A stretch of DNA of 64,000 nucleotides from Mycolicibacterium baixiangningiae (lineage in GTDB: Bacteria; Actinomycetota; Actinomycetes; Mycobacteriales; Mycobacteriaceae), in contig NZ_CP066218.1 of the NCBI RefSeq assembly GCF_016313185.1, positions 2,108,001 through 2,172,000 on the forward strand, read 5' to 3'. The translations under genes and the position numbers were made by a program. The notes below the pieces were generated by a model. It was not told the DNA's origin and did no database searches. It saw nothing but the letters and a program-made list of their open reading frames with translations. Of the stretch, positions 49,333-58,566 are shown piece after piece (positions within the stretch are counted from its first letter, which is position 1; the number at the start of each line of letters is the position of its first letter).

Positions 49333-49356
49333 CGACGAACACACCGACGAACACAC
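49333..49356 (+). repeat. 12-bp tandem duplication in the clpP1 leader
   Basis: CGACGAACACAC occurs twice in direct tandem (49333-49344 and 49345-49356), about 50 bp before clpP1, probably within the 5' UTR or core promoter. Confidence 0.85.
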
Positions 49357-49402
49357 CGCGAACTGGCGGACCCAAGACGTAGAAGAAAGCAGGTATCCAG
49401 TC

Positions 49403-49999
49403 GTGACTGTTATGCGTGGCGGGGCGGCGGGCCTCACGCTCCAGGATTCTGTCTACGAGCGGTTGCTCGCTGAGCGCATCATTTTCCTCGGCTCACAGGT
49501 GGACGACGACATCGCCAACCGCCTCTGCGCCCAGATCTTGCTGCTCTCGGCGGAGGACGCGACGAAGGACATCCACCTCTACATCAACTCGCCCGGCGGC
49601 TCGATCAGCGCCGGCATGGCGATCTACGACACGATGGTGCTGGCACCGTGCGACGTCGCCACCTACGCGATGGGGATGGCCGCCTCGATGGGTGAATTCC
49701 TGCTCGCCGCGGGCACGAAGGGCAAGCGTTATGCCCTGCCCCACGCCCGCATCCTGATGCATCAGCCGCTCGGCGGCATCACCGGTGGCGCGGCGGACAT
49801 CGCGATCCAGGCCGAGCAGTTCGCGTCGATCAAGAAAGAGATGTTCCGCCTCAACGCCGAGTTCACCGGGCAGACCATCGAGCGCATCGAGGCCGACTCG
49901 GACCGCGACCGCTGGTTCACCGCCAAGGAAGCTCTCGAATACGGATTCGTCGACCACATCATCACCAGCGCCAGCATCAACGACGGAGTGGCCCCCTAA
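49403..49999 (+). CDS. clpP1: ATP-dependent Clp protease proteolytic subunit 1
   Basis: The 198-residue ClpP has the catalytic serine in MGMAASMGEFLLAAG, the histidine in RILMHQPLGG, and aspartate in the SDRDRWFTA region; INSPGGSISAGMAIYD is the oxyanion region. Mycobacterial ClpP1 and ClpP2 form a mixed tetradecamer, both being essential. The GTG start gives MTVMRGGAAGLTLQDSVYERLL; the first 15 residues are the variable propeptide. It overlaps clpP2 by one base (TAATG). Confidence 0.95.
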   Translation: MTVMRGGAAGLTLQDSVYERLLAERIIFLGSQVDDDIANRLCAQILLLSAEDATKDIHLYINSPGGSISAGMAIYDTMVLAPCDVATYAMGMAASMGEFLLAAGTKGKRYALPHARILMHQPLGGITGGAADIAIQAEQFASIKKEMFRLNAEFTGQTIERIEADSDRDRWFTAKEALEYGFVDHIITSASINDGVAP

Positions 50000-50646
50000 T
50001 GAGCAACCAGACCGACCCCCGCCTCCAACCTCAGGCGCGCTACATCCTGCCGTCGTTCATCGAGCATTCGAGCTTCGGCGTCAAGGAGTCCAACCCGTAC
50101 AACAAGCTGTTCGAGGAACGCATCATCTTCCTCGGCGTGCAGGTGGACGACGCGTCGGCGAACGACATCATGGCCCAATTGCTGGTGCTGGAGTCGCTCG
50201 ATCCCGACCGTGACATCACGATGTACATCAACTCCCCGGGTGGGTCGTTCACCTCGCTGATGGCGATCTACGACACCATGCAGTACGTGCGTGCCGACAT
50301 CCAGACGGTGTGCCTGGGCCAGGCCGCGTCTGCCGCCGCCGTGCTGCTGGCCGCAGGCACGCCGGGTAAGCGCCTCGCGCTGCCCAACGCGCGCATCCTC
50401 ATCCACCAGCCCGCGCTCGGTGGCGTCATCCAGGGCCAGTTCTCCGATCTGGAGATCCAGGCCAAGGAGATCGAGCGCATGCGCACGCTGATGGAGGACA
50501 CCCTGGCCCGCCACACGGGTAAGGAGAGCGCGGTCATCCGCAAGGACACCGACCGCGACAAGATCCTGACGGCCGCAGAGGCCAAGGACTACGGGATCAT
50601 CGACACGGTGCTGGAGTACCGGAAGCTGTCCGCGCAGAAATCCTGA
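49999..50646 (+). CDS. clpP2: ATP-dependent Clp protease proteolytic subunit 2
   Basis: The 215-residue ClpP has LGQAASAAAVLLAAGT with the nucleophile serine, RILIHQPALGGVIQGQFSDLEIQ with the histidine, and DTDRDKILTA with the aspartate. It pairs with ClpP1 and carries the face that docks ClpX/ClpC1. Its ATG shares a base with the clpP1 stop, so translation is coupled. Confidence 0.95.
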   Translation: MSNQTDPRLQPQARYILPSFIEHSSFGVKESNPYNKLFEERIIFLGVQVDDASANDIMAQLLVLESLDPDRDITMYINSPGGSFTSLMAIYDTMQYVRADIQTVCLGQAASAAAVLLAAGTPGKRLALPNARILIHQPALGGVIQGQFSDLEIQAKEIERMRTLMEDTLARHTGKESAVIRKDTDRDKILTAAEAKDYGIIDTVLEYRKLSAQKS

Positions 50647-50958
50647 CCGTCAGCGCCTGATTCGGCCCGGGGCCGGCAACGCCGTGTGCGGTGTTGCCGG
50701 CCTCGGTCGTTCGCTCCGGTAACGGTGACGACACGCCAAGGACATGGCGACGCGTGGCACGCGGCAACCGGACGAATCAGGCGCTATGTTGCACCGACAG
50801 CTGAATACCACCAGCGCGATTCGGCACTAACGGTCGCACCGCGCGGGAGATAACGGGTAGCGTCGGGAACAAGGCCCCATCAGGGTCCGATCAAAACCCC
50901 GAAGCGACCCACTGATCCGAGTGGCCGACGTCGAACAGGAAAGTAGGACCCCAGAACC
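50647..50958 (+). other. Intergenic region between clpP2 and clpX
   Basis: The 312 bp hold the clpP operon terminator (50671-50702), then the clpX promoter/leader. The clpX ribosome site is CAGGAAAG near 50936. No credible gene is seen in it. Confidence 0.7.
50671..50702 (+). terminator. Terminator hairpin after clpP2
   Basis: GGCCGGCAACGCC (50671-50683) pairs with GGTGTTGCCGGCC (50690-50702) with one G-T pair and a six-base loop. It lies 25 bp after the clpP2 stop. No T tract follows, as usual for mycobacterial I-shaped terminators. Confidence 0.7.
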
Positions 50959-52239
50959 ATGGCACGCATTGGAGACGGCGGTGACCTGCTGAAGTGCTCG
51001 TTCTGCGGGAAGAGTCAAAAGCAGGTCAAGAAGCTGATCGCCGGCCCCGGCGTGTACATCTGTGACGAGTGCATCGACCTCTGCAACGAGATCATCGAAG
51101 AGGAGTTGGCCGACGCCGACGAGGTGAAACTCGACGAGCTGCCGAAACCCGCTGAGATCCGCGAGTTCCTCGAGAACTACGTCATCGGACAGGACACCGC
51201 CAAGCGCACCCTGGCCGTCGCTGTCTACAACCACTACAAGCGCATCCAGGCCGGCGAGAAGAGCCGTGATTCGCGCTCGGAGCCCGTCGAGCTGACGAAG
51301 TCCAACATCCTGATGCTGGGTCCGACCGGGTGCGGTAAGACCTACCTCGCGCAGACGCTGGCCAAGATGCTCAACGTGCCGTTCGCGATCGCCGACGCCA
51401 CCGCGCTGACCGAAGCCGGCTACGTCGGTGAGGATGTCGAGAACATCCTCCTCAAGCTGATCCAGGCCGCCGACTACGACGTCAAGCGCGCCGAGACCGG
51501 CATCATCTACATCGACGAGGTCGACAAGATCGCCCGCAAGAGCGAGAACCCGTCGATCACCCGCGACGTCTCCGGTGAGGGTGTGCAGCAGGCGCTGCTG
51601 AAGATCCTCGAGGGCACGCAGGCATCGGTGCCGCCGCAGGGCGGCCGCAAGCACCCGCACCAGGAGTTCATCCAGATCGACACCACCAACGTGCTGTTCA
51701 TCGTCGCGGGTGCGTTCGCCGGGCTGGAGAGAATCGTCTCCGATCGCGTCGGCAAGCGCGGCCTGGGCTTCGGCGCCGAGGTGCGGTCCAAGGCCGAGAT
51801 CGACACCCAGGACCACTTCGCCGAGGTCATGCCCGAAGACCTGATCAAGTTCGGGCTGATCCCCGAGTTCATCGGCCGTCTGCCCGTGGTGGCGTCGGTG
51901 ACGAACCTCGACAAGGAATCGTTGGTCAAGATCCTGTCGGAGCCGAAGAACGCTCTGGTCAAGCAGTACACCCGCCTGTTCGAGATGGACAACGTGGAGC
52001 TGGAGTTCACCGAGGACGCCCTCGACGCGATCGCCGAGCAGGCCATCCATCGGGGCACCGGCGCCCGTGGCCTGCGCGCCATCATGGAAGAAGTTCTGCT
52101 GCCGGTGATGTACGACATCCCCAGCCGCGACGACGTCGCGAAGGTGGTCGTCACCAAGGAGACCGTGGAGGACAACGTGCTCCCGACGATCGTCCCGCGC
52201 AAGCCCGCCCGCCCGGAGCGGCGCGACAAGAGCGCCTGA
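50959..52239 (+). CDS. clpX: ATP-dependent Clp protease ATP-binding subunit ClpX
   Basis: The 426-residue protein is the same length as M. tuberculosis ClpX. The N-terminal C4 zinc domain is [17 protein letters not shown] and [10 protein letters not shown]. The AAA+ core has Walker [13 protein letters not shown] (near 120), Walker [12 protein letters not shown] and the pore loop GYVGEDV; the sensor 2 region is [11 protein letters not shown]. It unfolds tagged proteins and feeds ClpP1P2. It has its own leader after the clpP terminator. Confidence 0.97.
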   Translation: MARIGDGGDLLKCSFCGKSQKQVKKLIAGPGVYICDECIDLCNEIIEEELADADEVKLDELPKPAEIREFLENYVIGQDTAKRTLAVAVYNHYKRIQAGEKSRDSRSEPVELTKSNILMLGPTGCGKTYLAQTLAKMLNVPFAIADATALTEAGYVGEDVENILLKLIQAADYDVKRAETGIIYIDEVDKIARKSENPSITRDVSGEGVQQALLKILEGTQASVPPQGGRKHPHQEFIQIDTTNVLFIVAGAFAGLERIVSDRVGKRGLGFGAEVRSKAEIDTQDHFAEVMPEDLIKFGLIPEFIGRLPVVASVTNLDKESLVKILSEPKNALVKQYTRLFEMDNVELEFTEDALDAIAEQAIHRGTGARGLRAIMEEVLLPVMYDIPSRDDVAKVVVTKETVEDNVLPTIVPRKPARPERRDKSA

Positions 52240-52253
52240 CCCTCAGCTCGAAT

Positions 52254-52298
52254 GCACTCAGGGTCGTGATCCTCGCGGATCACGACCCTGAGTGCTTT
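52254..52298. terminator. 19-bp perfect hairpin between clpX and the desaturase gene
   Basis: GCACTCAGGGTCGTGATCC (52254-52272) and GGATCACGACCCTGAGTGC (52277-52295) are perfect complements around a TCGC loop, followed by TTTC. It lies between two convergent genes and should end both transcripts. Confidence 0.9.
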
Positions 52299-52310
52299 CT
52301 CGGCCGCACG

Positions 52311-53411
52311 TCAGTGCGTGAGCATGGCGTCCGATGCCGGCTTCAGGAATCGGTCCGGCAACGCGTATTTGTGGATCGTCCGGAACGTCTGCAGATACTG
52401 AACGGGCAGCGGACCCGTCGTGTACGGCAGGTCGTACTTGTCGCACAGTGCGCGCACCCGCTGCGAGATCTGGGCCAGCCGATTGCTCGGCAGATCAGGG
52501 AACAGGTGATGTTCGATCTGGTAGCAGAGGTTGCCGCTCATGAATGCCATTGCGGGGCCGGCATTGAAGTTCGCACTGCCCAGCATCTGCCGCAGGTACC
52601 ACTCACCTCGCGTCTCCTCGTCGAGGACCGCGGCGTCGAATTTCTCGGCGCCGTCGGGAAAATGCCCACAGAAGATGACCACGTACGCCCACATGTTGCG
52701 CAGCACATTGGCCGCGGCATTGGCCGCGAGTGTCCGCCGGAACCGGCGCCCACTGAGGGCGGGCACGAGGACGTAATCCTTGGTGAGCTGCTTGCCGATC
52801 TTGCCGAAGAGTTCCCGGCCGCCCTTCGATCCGCCGGTCACGAGTGCGCGGTCCCGGGCTGCGTGCAGACCGTGCAGGGCGATACCCCACTCGAAGATCA
52901 AGGCCAGCAGGACATTTCGTAGGGGCGCAGCGAGGTAGTCCGGCTTCCATTCCTGGTCGGGGGACACTCGCAGCACGCCGAATCCGAGGTCGTCGTCGAC
53001 ACCGATCACGTTGTTGTACACGTGATGGGTGTAGTTGTGCGAGTAGCGCCACTGCGACGACAACCCCGCCATATCCCACTCCCACGTCGTGGAGTGGATC
53101 TCGGGATCGTTCATCCAGTCCCATTGACCGTGCCCGACGTTGTGGCCGATCTCCATGTTCTCGATGCTCTTGGCGACGGCCAGCGCGGCGGTGCCGAACA
53201 GCCACCCCGCCTTTCCGCGGGAACGGTGAATCACGATGCGCGCGGCCACGTCGAGCAGGCGCTGAGCGCGGATCGTGCGTCGGATGTAGGCGGCGTCGCG
53301 GGCGCCCAGCGACGCCTCGACGTCGGCGCGGATCGCGTCAAGTTCACGCGCGAGCGCCTCGACGTCCGCTTCACTCAGATGCGCGAAGGCAGCGACCTGT
53401 CTGATTGCCAC
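52311..53411 (-). CDS. Membrane fatty acid desaturase (DesA3-like family)
   Basis: The 366-residue protein has the three histidine boxes of acyl-lipid/acyl-CoA desaturases: HNVGHGQW near residue 90, HNYTHH near 126 and QIEHHLFP near 316, with hydrophobic segments between. It introduces a double bond into acyl chains using a di-iron centre. It is shorter than DesA3 (about 427), with a short N terminus. No ferredoxin-type reductase partner lies nearby. It converges on clpX with a shared terminator. Confidence 0.87.
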   Translation of the reverse strand: MAIRQVAAFAHLSEADVEALARELDAIRADVEASLGARDAAYIRRTIRAQRLLDVAARIVIHRSRGKAGWLFGTAALAVAKSIENMEIGHNVGHGQWDWMNDPEIHSTTWEWDMAGLSSQWRYSHNYTHHVYNNVIGVDDDLGFGVLRVSPDQEWKPDYLAAPLRNVLLALIFEWGIALHGLHAARDRALVTGGSKGGRELFGKIGKQLTKDYVLVPALSGRRFRRTLAANAAANVLRNMWAYVVIFCGHFPDGAEKFDAAVLDEETRGEWYLRQMLGSANFNAGPAMAFMSGNLCYQIEHHLFPDLPSNRLAQISQRVRALCDKYDLPYTTGPLPVQYLQTFRTIHKYALPDRFLKPASDAMLTH

Positions 53412-53553
53412 ATGAGTCCTCGGGTCGACGGGGGAGTGCGCACCTCGGATGCGCGCTGAGCCCCTTTGCTCAGGACCGGCTCCTGCAGGCTGAGTCTACG
53501 GGTCCGGCGTCCGCGCCTCGTCACTCGCAGAGATCGCGCTCAGGCAGGAGTGC

Positions 53554-54378
53554 TCAGCGGACGACGCGGTCTGGGCGGGTGTAGACGTTCATCGACTGGC
53601 CCCGCAGGAATGCCACCAGGGTGAGCCCGGACTGGCCGGCGAGGTCGACGGCCAGCGACGACGGCGCCGATACGGCGGCGAGCAGCGGTATCCCCGCCAT
53701 CACCGCTTTCTGTGTCAACTCGAATGAGGCGCGGCCGCTGACGAGCAGCACCGTCCCGGTCAACGGGATGCGGCCGGCCTCCACCGCCCAGCCGATCACC
53801 TTGTCGACCGCGTTGTGCCTGCCGACGTCTTCCCGGACGACGAGCATCTCGCCGTCGGCGGTGAACAGCGCGGCGCCGTGCAGCCCGCCGGTGGTGGCGA
53901 ACACCTTCTGCGCGGCCCGCAGACGGTCGGGCAGCGCCGACAGGGTGCGGGCACCGACCCGCACCGGGTCGTCGCCGGGCCCGTGCCTGCTGATGAGCTG
54001 GACGGCCTCCAGCGACGCCTTTCCGCACACCCCGCACGACGAGGTGGAGTAGAAATTGCGCCGCAGGTCCGGGCTCGGTGCGGGCACGTGCGGCGCCAAC
54101 GCCACGTCGAGCACGTTGTAGGTGTTGACGCCGTCGTCGTCCGCGCCCCGGCAGTACCGCACCGTCAGCACGTCGTCGCGGTGGCCGATCACGCCCTCGG
54201 TGAGCAGAAACCCTTGTGCCAGTTCGACATCCGAACCCGGCGTGCGCATCGTGACGGTGAGCGGTTCGCCGCCGACACGAATCTCGAGTGGCTCTTCGAC
54301 CACCAGCGTGTCGGGCCGCGCGACGCTCGCGTCGGCGGTGACGTGGTGGACGCGCCGTCGCGCAGTGACACGACCCAT
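53554..54378 (-). CDS. fdhD: FdhD: sulfurtransferase for molybdenum enzymes
   Basis: The 274-residue protein has the FdhD signature [16 protein letters not shown] with the two reactive cysteines near residues 115-118. It also has [19 protein letters not shown] near 195 and [23 protein letters not shown] near 220. FdhD carries sulfur from a desulfurase to the Mo-bisMGD cofactor of formate-dehydrogenase-type enzymes. It lies 10 bp downstream of the YncE-like lipoprotein, so the two may be cotranscribed. A plausible client is the oxidoreductase at 35.5 kb. Confidence 0.92.
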   Translation of the reverse strand: MGRVTARRRVHHVTADASVARPDTLVVEEPLEIRVGGEPLTVTMRTPGSDVELAQGFLLTEGVIGHRDDVLTVRYCRGADDDGVNTYNVLDVALAPHVPAPSPDLRRNFYSTSSCGVCGKASLEAVQLISRHGPGDDPVRVGARTLSALPDRLRAAQKVFATTGGLHGAALFTADGEMLVVREDVGRHNAVDKVIGWAVEAGRIPLTGTVLLVSGRASFELTQKAVMAGIPLLAAVSAPSSLAVDLAGQSGLTLVAFLRGQSMNVYTRPDRVVR

Positions 54379-54388
54379 GCCTCACAGC

Positions 54389-55471
54389 CTAGGAGGTGAC
54401 GTCGATGATCTGTACGACGCCTCCGGTCAGCCCGGCGACGAACAGCCTGCCGGTGGGCGGATCGACGGCGACGGTGTAGGGATTCTGGACGGTGGGGAAC
54501 CGCGCCACCTCACGTGGCGTCGGCTCGGCCATGTCGTACCCGACGACCTCGTTGGTGCCCGAAGACGTCACCCATACCCGGTCGCGGGTCGGGTCGTAGG
54601 TGATGCCGTAGGGCCCTCCGGGCTGGGCCACCACCCCTACCTCGCGTGGTTCAGGCAGCGGGGTGAACACGCGCACCGCATCACCGCGGGTGTCGGTCAC
54701 GATCAGCCGTCCGTGCCTGTCGGCGACCTGATGGGTGGGCCCCTCGCCGGCGGGCGTCGCGCCGACGATCGTCAGTGCGCCGGTGTCGTAGACGGTGAGG
54801 TCGTTCTTGCGGACGTCGAGCAGGCCCATCGCGTTGCCGACCGGGGCCAGTCCGGCGGGTTGGACACTGTCGGTGAACGCCTTGACGATCTCGTCGCCAC
54901 GCAGCACGGTCACCGTGCCGCCTAGTTCGTTGGCCACGAAGACCGTCCCGTTGGCGGCCTCCGACGCGTCGTGCGGGAAAGTGCCGGTGACGATCCGCGA
55001 CTGCGCCTCACCGTCGGGCAGTGCGACGCGCACGAGCGCGTCGGAACTCTCCACGGGAACCAGCACCGGTCCGCCGGGGCGCGCCAGTTGCAGGTGACGC
55101 CCGAACCCGGGCAGCGTGGTGCGACCGGTGACCTCTCCGGTGTCGGCGTCGAGCAGCACCAGTTCGTTCGGCTGACGTTTCAGGACGGCGACGGTGCGGG
55201 TCCGTGCGTCGGCGACGATGCCCTCCGGCTGGGCTCCGACCGGAATCGTGCGCCCGGGCAGCGGTGCCGTCGGGGCCGGCGCCCGCTGTGGTTCGGCCGG
55301 CGGCGGCAGACCCGCGGTCGGTGGGCGACTGCCCTCGGTCGGCACCCCGGGCGGGAGCAGTCCAGTGGTCGTCGGGGCGGGCGCGGACGTCGGGGGCGCG
55401 TCGGGTTCAGCGGTGCAGCCGCCGATCAGCACGACGCCGAGGACGGCCGCCGCGGCGGTGAGCGATCGCAT
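54389..55471 (-). CDS. YncE-like beta-propeller lipoprotein
   Basis: The 360-residue protein has a lipoprotein signal peptide (MRSLTAAAAVLGVVLIGGC, lipobox IGGC, cysteine 19). A proline/threonine-rich linker covers about 20-75. Repeated propeller blades follow, such as PEGIVADARTRTVAVLKRQ, DASEAANGTVFVANELGG, YGITYDPTRDRVWVTSSGTN and YTVAVDPPTGRLFVAGLTGG. It is an extracytoplasmic binding or scaffolding protein anchored in the membrane; the ligand is unknown. It lies between the TetR and fdhD genes on the same strand. Confidence 0.82.
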   Translation of the reverse strand: MRSLTAAAAVLGVVLIGGCTAEPDAPPTSAPAPTTTGLLPPGVPTEGSRPPTAGLPPPAEPQRAPAPTAPLPGRTIPVGAQPEGIVADARTRTVAVLKRQPNELVLLDADTGEVTGRTTLPGFGRHLQLARPGGPVLVPVESSDALVRVALPDGEAQSRIVTGTFPHDASEAANGTVFVANELGGTVTVLRGDEIVKAFTDSVQPAGLAPVGNAMGLLDVRKNDLTVYDTGALTIVGATPAGEGPTHQVADRHGRLIVTDTRGDAVRVFTPLPEPREVGVVAQPGGPYGITYDPTRDRVWVTSSGTNEVVGYDMAEPTPREVARFPTVQNPYTVAVDPPTGRLFVAGLTGGVVQIIDVTS

Positions 55472-55534
55472 GAGTCCGGGTACCCCGCGCGCCGTTGTGC
55501 CGCCGGCCGATCCGGTGACAGCACGGTGACGTGC

Positions 55535-56179
55535 CTAGGTCCGGGCCGGCTGCAGGTAGGTGACGATCGCGTTGGTCAGCCCGCGGCGGGCGAGGTCCAG
55601 GTCGTAGTACGACCCGAGTTGGCGCTCGGAGACGAGGCCGCGCATCGCGCCGGGGATGAACGAGGCGACTTCGCGGACGCGCTCCGGATCGACGTTGACG
55701 TCGGCGAATGCGGTCTGGCAGGCCTCGATCCAATTCCGGCCCCAGGACTGCAGTTCGGCCGCTGTCTTCGGGTAGAGCCGTTCGAGGTCGGCGGCGTCAC
55801 GCGGGAGCGCCGCGCGCAGCGTTTCGATGGCCCGGGAGTCGGGGGAGGACAGGCCCTCGAAGAGCACGTCGATGATGGCGGCGACGCGGTCGCGCAGGGG
55901 TGCCTCGGGCGCGGTCCTGGCGATCAGTGCCCGCGCGAACAGCGACGGCGCCAGTTGACCGCGGCGCTCGGCGGTGCGTGTGAGCACGGCCGCCCACAGT
56001 CCGTCGATGGCTCCGAACTGGTACTTCACCGCACCCCAGGTGGCGCCGGCGTCCTTGGCGATGCGGTTGGCCGACGCGGCGGTGGCGTCACCGGTGGCCA
56101 GTGTCCGCAGCGCGGCGTCGAGCATGCCCTCGCGGGTCGCTTGTCCGCGCCGGTTCGTGCGCCGCGTCACCTCCACCAC
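55535..56179 (-). CDS. TetR-family transcriptional regulator
   Basis: The 214-residue regulator has an N-terminal helix-turn-helix: TREGMLDAALRTLATGDATAASANRIAKDAGATWGAVKYQFG (in pieces), residues 13-55. A helical ligand domain follows. It is divergent from a Rieske oxygenase gene, with a 24-bp dyad in the 36-bp gap, so it very likely represses that operon and itself. The start is among three in-frame GTG codons (56179, 56176, 56170); the first is used. Confidence 0.87.
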   Translation of the reverse strand: MVEVTRRTNRRGQATREGMLDAALRTLATGDATAASANRIAKDAGATWGAVKYQFGAIDGLWAAVLTRTAERRGQLAPSLFARALIARTAPEAPLRDRVAAIIDVLFEGLSSPDSRAIETLRAALPRDAADLERLYPKTAAELQSWGRNWIEACQTAFADVNVDPERVREVASFIPGAMRGLVSERQLGSYYDLDLARRGLTNAIVTYLQPART

Positions 56180-56184
56180 TTGAC

Positions 56185-56208
56185 GAATCGTAGAGCCCTC
56201 TGTGATTC
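56185..56208. promoter_or_regulatory. TetR operator dyad
   Basis: The 24-bp imperfect palindrome is built as GAATC-GT-AGAG-CC-CTCT-GT-GATTC, so both inner and outer arms are perfect and only the GT positions break symmetry. It fills the gap between the TetR and Rieske genes and would overlap the Rieske -10 region (GATTCT). Confidence 0.7.
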
Positions 56209-56215
56209 TCGTCCA

Positions 56216-57241
56216 ATGGCGAAGCCGCCGTTGTCGATGAAGCCGACAGGCTGGTTCTGCGTGGCGTGGTCGGACGAGGTCGGCGTCGGCGACGTGCGCG
56301 CCATGCGGTACTTCGGCGAAGAGATGGTGGCCTGGCGGGGGCGCTCGGGCGCGATCACCGTGATGAACGCCTACTGCGAACACCTCGGAGCGCACCTCGG
56401 TCACGGCGGCCACGTCGTCGACGACGTCATCCAGTGCCCGTTCCACGGGTGGCAGTGGAGCGCCGAGGGCCGCAACGTCTGCATCCCGTATCAGGACCGG
56501 CCGAACCGCGGCAGACGGATGACCACCTACCCCGTGCTGGAGCGCAACGGCGCGATATACATCTGGCACGACGCCGAGGGCCGCGAACCCTTCTTCGACG
56601 CCCCCGACGTCTTCGCCTCCTTCGCCGACGGCAGCGGCGCCGCCGACTACTACCCGCAGCAGCGCCTGCTCCGTCAATCGCTGGAGATGCATCCGCAATA
56701 CGTGCTCGAAAACGGCGTCGACTTCGCGCATTTCAAGTACGTGCACCAGACTCCGATCGTCCCGGTGTTCACCCGCCACGACTTCGCCGCACCCGTCTCC
56801 TACGTCGACTTCACCATCACCTTCGAGGGGGACGAGGGGCAGTCGATCGACGACGTGCGCAGCGGCGTCGAGGCGATCAACGGCGGACTCGGTATCGCGG
56901 TGACCAAGAGCTGGGGCATGGTCGACAACCGCACCATCTCGGCGGTCACCCCGGTGGACGAGCGCACCTCCGACATCCGGTTCATGGTGTACATCGGGCG
57001 GACGCCGGGCAGGGACGACCAGCGCGCCGCGGACAAGGCGCGAAGTTTCGGTGAGGAGGTCATCCGTCAGTTCGCCCAGGACATCCACATCTGGAGCCAC
57101 CAGCGTTATTCCGACCCGCCGGCACTCGCCACCGCCGAGTACGAGGGGTTCACCGCCATCCGCACGTGGGCCATGCAGTTCTATCCCGACGGCCGCGGCG
57201 GCAGCGCGGCGGGCCTCGCGTCAACCAACGAGAAGGGCTGA
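56216..57241 (+). CDS. Rieske 2Fe-2S oxygenase alpha-subunit-like protein
   Basis: The 341-residue protein has the Rieske centre CEHLGAHLGHGGHVVDD and CPFHGWQW (CxH and CxxH; residues about 47-70), and a C-terminal catalytic part with NGVDFAHFKYVHQTP supplying the mononuclear-iron histidines. The architecture is that of single-component-type terminal oxygenases such as KshA or Neverland-like sterol oxygenases, but the length is shorter than KshA. It is likely to oxidise a hydrophobic ring compound; the substrate is unknown. The ATG has no ribosome site, so the mRNA may be leaderless. It is under probable TetR control and followed by a reductase-like gene. Confidence 0.85.
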   Translation: MAKPPLSMKPTGWFCVAWSDEVGVGDVRAMRYFGEEMVAWRGRSGAITVMNAYCEHLGAHLGHGGHVVDDVIQCPFHGWQWSAEGRNVCIPYQDRPNRGRRMTTYPVLERNGAIYIWHDAEGREPFFDAPDVFASFADGSGAADYYPQQRLLRQSLEMHPQYVLENGVDFAHFKYVHQTPIVPVFTRHDFAAPVSYVDFTITFEGDEGQSIDDVRSGVEAINGGLGIAVTKSWGMVDNRTISAVTPVDERTSDIRFMVYIGRTPGRDDQRAADKARSFGEEVIRQFAQDIHIWSHQRYSDPPALATAEYEGFTAIRTWAMQFYPDGRGGSAAGLASTNEKG

Positions 57242-57247
57242 ATCATC

Positions 57248-58336
57248 ATGTCCGACGGGCATTCCCCGATCCGGGTGTTCCAGGTCGCCACCGGCAACGT
57301 CGGCACCGAGATGATCAAGCGGATCAGCAGCCACCCCGACCTCGAGCTCATCGGATTGCACTGTTACACACCGGAAAAGGTCGGGCGCGACGCCGGGGAG
57401 ATCGCCGGCCTGGCGCCCATCGGCGTCACCGCGACCGGTTCGGTCGAGGAGATCATCGCCGCCCGTCCCGACGTGCTGACCTTCCACGGCGTGTTCCCCG
57501 ACGAAGACCTCTACGTGAAGGTGCTCGAAGCGGGCATCGACATCGTCACGACCGCCGACTGGATCACCGGCTGGCACCGCGACCGCAACCACCCACACCC
57601 GTCCGGAAAGCCGGTCAGCCAACTGCTCGCCGACGCCTGCGAGAAGGGCGGGGCCACCTTCTACGGCACCGGCATGAACCCCGGCGTCAACCAGATCCTC
57701 GGCATTGCATGCTCGGCGGACGTCGCCGAGATCGAGAACGTCACCACCATCGAATCCGTCGACGTGTCGTGCCACCACTCCGCCGACACGTGGAAAGAGG
57801 TGGGTTACGGCCGGCCGGTCGACGATCCCGAGGTTCCGGCCATGCTCGAAAAGTACACGCGGGTGTTCGCCGACAGCGTGCTGCTCATGGCCGACTGTTT
57901 CGACCTGGAACTCGACGACGTCACGTTCTCCTACGAACTGGGCGCCTGCACGAAGGACGTCGACCTCGGCTGGTACCAGCTGCCCAAGGGCTCGCTCGGC
58001 GGCAGCTACATCAAGTACCAGGGGACGGTCGGCGGCGTGCCGAAGATCGAGACCCACCTCGAATGGCAGATGACCCCACACACGGATCCGAGTTGGGACA
58101 TCAAGGGCTGCTACATCACGCAGATCGCGGGCGACCCGTACATCTACAACAAACACATGATCTTCCCGAAGCCCGGCGTCGACCTGTCCGATCCCGCCTC
58201 GTTCGCGTCGATCGGCATGACCGTGACAGGGCTGCCCGCGCTCAACGCGATCGCCTCGGTGGTCGCCGCCCCGCCCGGGCTGCTGACGAGCGCCGACCTG
58301 CCGCTGCGCGGCTTCGCCGGCCGGTTCAAGAAGTGA
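57248..58336 (+). CDS. Dihydrodipicolinate reductase-like NAD(P)-binding protein
   Basis: The 362-residue protein begins IRVFQVATGNVGTEMIKRIS, a Rossmann motif of the DapB-like/2,4-diaminopentanoate dehydrogenase family. It contains GTGMNPGVNQILGIACSAD near residue 140. Mycobacteria have many such paralogues, mostly of unknown substrate and often beside lipid or sterol catabolic genes. It starts 6 bp after the Rieske gene, so the two form an operon. It is not DapB itself, as it is too long and lacks the DapB lysine-site motif. Confidence 0.82.
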   Translation: MSDGHSPIRVFQVATGNVGTEMIKRISSHPDLELIGLHCYTPEKVGRDAGEIAGLAPIGVTATGSVEEIIAARPDVLTFHGVFPDEDLYVKVLEAGIDIVTTADWITGWHRDRNHPHPSGKPVSQLLADACEKGGATFYGTGMNPGVNQILGIACSADVAEIENVTTIESVDVSCHHSADTWKEVGYGRPVDDPEVPAMLEKYTRVFADSVLLMADCFDLELDDVTFSYELGACTKDVDLGWYQLPKGSLGGSYIKYQGTVGGVPKIETHLEWQMTPHTDPSWDIKGCYITQIAGDPYIYNKHMIFPKPGVDLSDPASFASIGMTVTGLPALNAIASVVAAPPGLLTSADLPLRGFAGRFKK

Positions 58337-58428
58337 GGACGGCGCCGCTATCGACTGTTCACCGATTCGATGCCGATATCACATCCGCGCTGGCGTACCG
58401 GCCGGCGGCGGATCTGCACAATGAACGC

Positions 58429-58566
58429 ATGGACGTCGATCCACGCACGCCGGCCTGGCGTGACCCCCTGTCGGTCGGGTGGCGTGCACACCGCCAGATC
58501 CTGATGCTGCGCTTCCGGTGGCACGAACGCCGCGACTCGACGGCTCGCCACGGCAGGCGGGGCTAA
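58429..58566 (+). CDS. Possible 45-residue small protein
   Basis: A short frame gives MDVDPRTPAWRDPLSVGWRA, then HRQILMLRFRWHERRDSTAR, rich in arginine and tryptophan. It starts 92 bp after the DHDPR-like gene, with no clear ribosome site. Codon use looks like neighbouring genes, but the frame may continue from upstream noise. It is low confidence. Confidence 0.35.
   Translation: MDVDPRTPAWRDPLSVGWRAHRQILMLRFRWHERRDSTARHGRRG

Noticed and set aside
54971..56215. Long upstream extension of the Rieske gene frame
   Set aside because: It runs antisense through the TetR and lipoprotein genes; the Rieske homology begins at the ATG at 56216.
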